Below, piece after piece: positions 62,301 to 64,000 of a DNA stretch of 64,000 bases. The notes beneath the pieces are model-generated. The model was given only the letters and a program-made list of their open reading frames with translations, was not told the DNA's origin and ran no database searches. Position 1 is the first letter of the stretch; every line of letters starts with the position of its first letter. Source of the stretch: Anseranas semipalmata (Eukaryota; Chordata; Aves; Anseriformes; Anseranatidae); NCBI GenBank assembly GCA_013399115.1, contig VXAA01001401.1, forward strand, positions 186,001 to 250,000. Direction: 5' to 3'. The position numbers and the translations under genes are program-made.

Positions 62301-62626
62301 CTGTTTGACAGCATAAAGGAGGCGACCATAGCAGTACATCATGACCATTACAGGGATGACCAAGCAGAATATAAAGAGACAGATGATATAGGACGTGGAT
62401 TCGGCTGACTCAGAGGACCAGCGCACTGAACAGCTGGTACCTGCACCTTCTATCCCATAACTGCTCCATCCGACCAGAGGTGGCACGGTCCAGACCAAGG
62501 AATAAATCCACGAACCGCCAACTGCCAGCAATGCCTTCCGGTAGTCAGCACTGCGCTTGTTACACAGGGTGAGGGTGCTGTAGCGTTCATAGGACAGGAC
62601 AGCCAGGGAGATCAGGGACACAATGC
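62301..62626 (-). CDS. TMTOPS: TMT opsin, exon with helices 3 to 5
   Basis: A 326-bp exon of the TMT opsin, a retinal-binding receptor of the encephalopsin/TMT ciliary-type group. The acceptor TTCATTGCAG (AG at 62627-62628) opens in phase 1, completing a glycine before IVSLISLAV. The donor CAG|GTAAGC (GT at 62299-62300) closes in phase 0 after LLYAVKQ. It covers the end of helix 3 with YERYST (the DRY-equivalent ERY), loop 2, helix 4 (SWIYSLVWTVPPLVGW), loop ECL2 with IEGAGTSC, helix 5 (SYIICLFIFCLVIPV) and the start of loop 3. The glutamate in IEG lies six residues before the cysteine, the spacing of rhodopsin Glu181 and the disulfide Cys187. No defect was seen. The upstream exon with helices 1-3 and the Schiff-base lysine counterion region is outside the window. 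Confidence 0.93.
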
Positions 62627-64000
62627 CTGCAATGAACCAATTTAAATACTTACTTTCGTTATTTTACATTTTAAGCTCCAAGAAACAAGACATATTTCTG
62701 GTTATTGCATTATTTGAAGCAGCAGTGAAAACTATTCTATTATTATGTTTAAATCCTCCCTGGACCTAGTTGCTCTGTCTATCATATCAAAGGTCATTTA
62801 ACTTGTATTTAACTTATATTGTAAGACTTTCATACCTGCAAGCTACTCCTCTTCTAGGCAGGTTTACAAAGAGTTAACTGTTTTTTGTTCTACCCAGGGG
62901 AAATCCATTTTCTATATGAACTAAGAAATTGTTGAAAGACTCCCTTGCTAAGAAATATTCAGTTTTTAATGTCTATTAGCATTTTCAAATATTGCATTGT
63001 CTTTTATAGATGCAAAAAGCTTTATATTCAAGATTGGGAGCCCAAAAATGAAAGCAGCTTTTGCATATCTGCTCCATCATCTAGATATATCCTCAGTTCT
63101 GACCACACATACAGGGCAACAACAGACAACTCTCAGCATGAGTCTGATATGGAGGGTTGTAACCTTATTTACATATAAATCACATAATCAGCCAAAAATT
63201 GATTTAAGTTAATACTGAGCCTCAGGGACCACTTGTATCCTCCAGCAGAAAATTCAAAAATCTGGGTGTAGAACATTTGTACTCTCTTTTTCAAGGTCCA
63301 GGTTCACCTCCACCTCTACAAATCTTTGTAGATTTGCATGTCAGGTTCTTAGTTATGAGTCAATGTTTTTTTTGGCTATTGTTTTGTACATTTTCATTCT
63401 CCTTGCAGTTTCCTTACACATGGTAACACAATAGATACCACTTCCCAGGATTTATTACAGAAGGAACTTGTTGGAAAAAATCTAACACCATCTTTTCTGA
63501 CATTTTTCAGGTCCCTCCTGTAAGATGAAAAAACTGAATGTATCTATGTCAATTCAGCTCTTTCCAGGATTTTTTTTTTTTTATCCTTGCCATTGGTAAC
63601 AGCCACCTATGCAGTAGCATTAAGATCTACCCTGAAAAATTATCTGGTTTTGAGTGGTAGCTACTTCCAGCAAATTTGTTAAGGTAAAAAGTTGATCTTC
63701 AGGGGAATCCACAGCTGTAATCCACTTTTTGACCATTTAAATATCAGCTTCTCCTAGAGCTTCTTCCCATGTGTGGGTTGGAGATGCTACCTGGGGGTAG
63801 CAGTAGTCTCTCCTGTACCTGAGCAAAATAACACCTACACATACATACACAGGATATTTTCCATGGAAAGAGAATTTTGTTTCTCTCTCCCCTATAATTC
63901 AACCACTCATTTCCTAGTTAGTTGGATGCAGGTGCAGCTATTCCTTCCATCCTGACAACAATTTGTGGTCTGCTTGTGCAGAATTGGGTATGGCAAAGGA
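62627..64000. other. Opsin intron 1 (partial), no gene recognised
   Basis: Because the exon at 62301-62626 needs an upstream phase-1 donor and none with opsin helix 1-3 coding was found here, this is taken as intron 1. The short + strand ORFs have no recognisable content. Confidence 0.65.

Overview
The window is vertebrate nuclear DNA, almost certainly from a bird and probably not a galliform. Three things point there: an avian CR1 LINE ending in the ATTCTATG-type 3' repeat, two solo LTRs of types I recognise as avian endogenous retrovirus LTRs (each with a 5-bp target duplication), and two intact vertebrate genes. The DNA is AT-rich, intron-dominated and full of homopolymers and microsatellites. 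There are two assembly gaps (22899-22973, 41212-41304) and one isolated N (48770).

Two protein genes are supported, on opposite strands with interlocked 3' ends. (1) ST6GAL2 (beta-galactoside alpha-2,6-sialyltransferase 2), + strand: only its terminal coding exon is here (4584-4852), followed by a long AT-rich probable 3' UTR ending near a poly(A) signal at 9780-9785. (2) A TMT (teleost-multiple-tissue) opsin, the encephalopsin-like group, - strand: exons at 62301-62626, 28375-28608 and 2040-2267 join in phase with canonical splice sites, across introns of 33.7 kb and 26.1 kb. The first exon lies beyond position 64000. The opsin terminal exon therefore sits inside the last intron of ST6GAL2, and the ST6GAL2 terminal exon sits inside the last intron of the opsin.

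Layout: 1-2039 opsin 3' flank; 2040-2267 opsin last exon; 4584-9.8 kb ST6GAL2 last exon and UTR; 9.8-28.4 kb opsin intron, holding a CR1 copy (16.4-17.8 kb), a cluster of inverted repeats (17.88-18.01 kb), a GC-rich six-copy tandem array of exon-like units (18.41-20.19 kb), a solo LTR (21.19-21.71 kb) and a gapped pentanucleotide satellite; 28.4-28.6 kb opsin exon; 28.6-62.3 kb opsin intron with a second LTR (33.0-34.07 kb), a probable LTR-type fragment (about 35.3-36.4 kb), old CR1 fragments and microsatellites; 62.3-62.6 kb opsin exon; then intron to the end.

The least explained element is the tandem array at 18.4-20.2 kb. Each ~305-bp unit carries a polypyrimidine/AG acceptor, a 148-150 bp block and a GT (once GC) donor, and the last unit is followed by AATAAA. 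It could be an undescribed exon-amplified transcript nested antisense in the opsin intron. The sequence alone cannot show that it is expressed.
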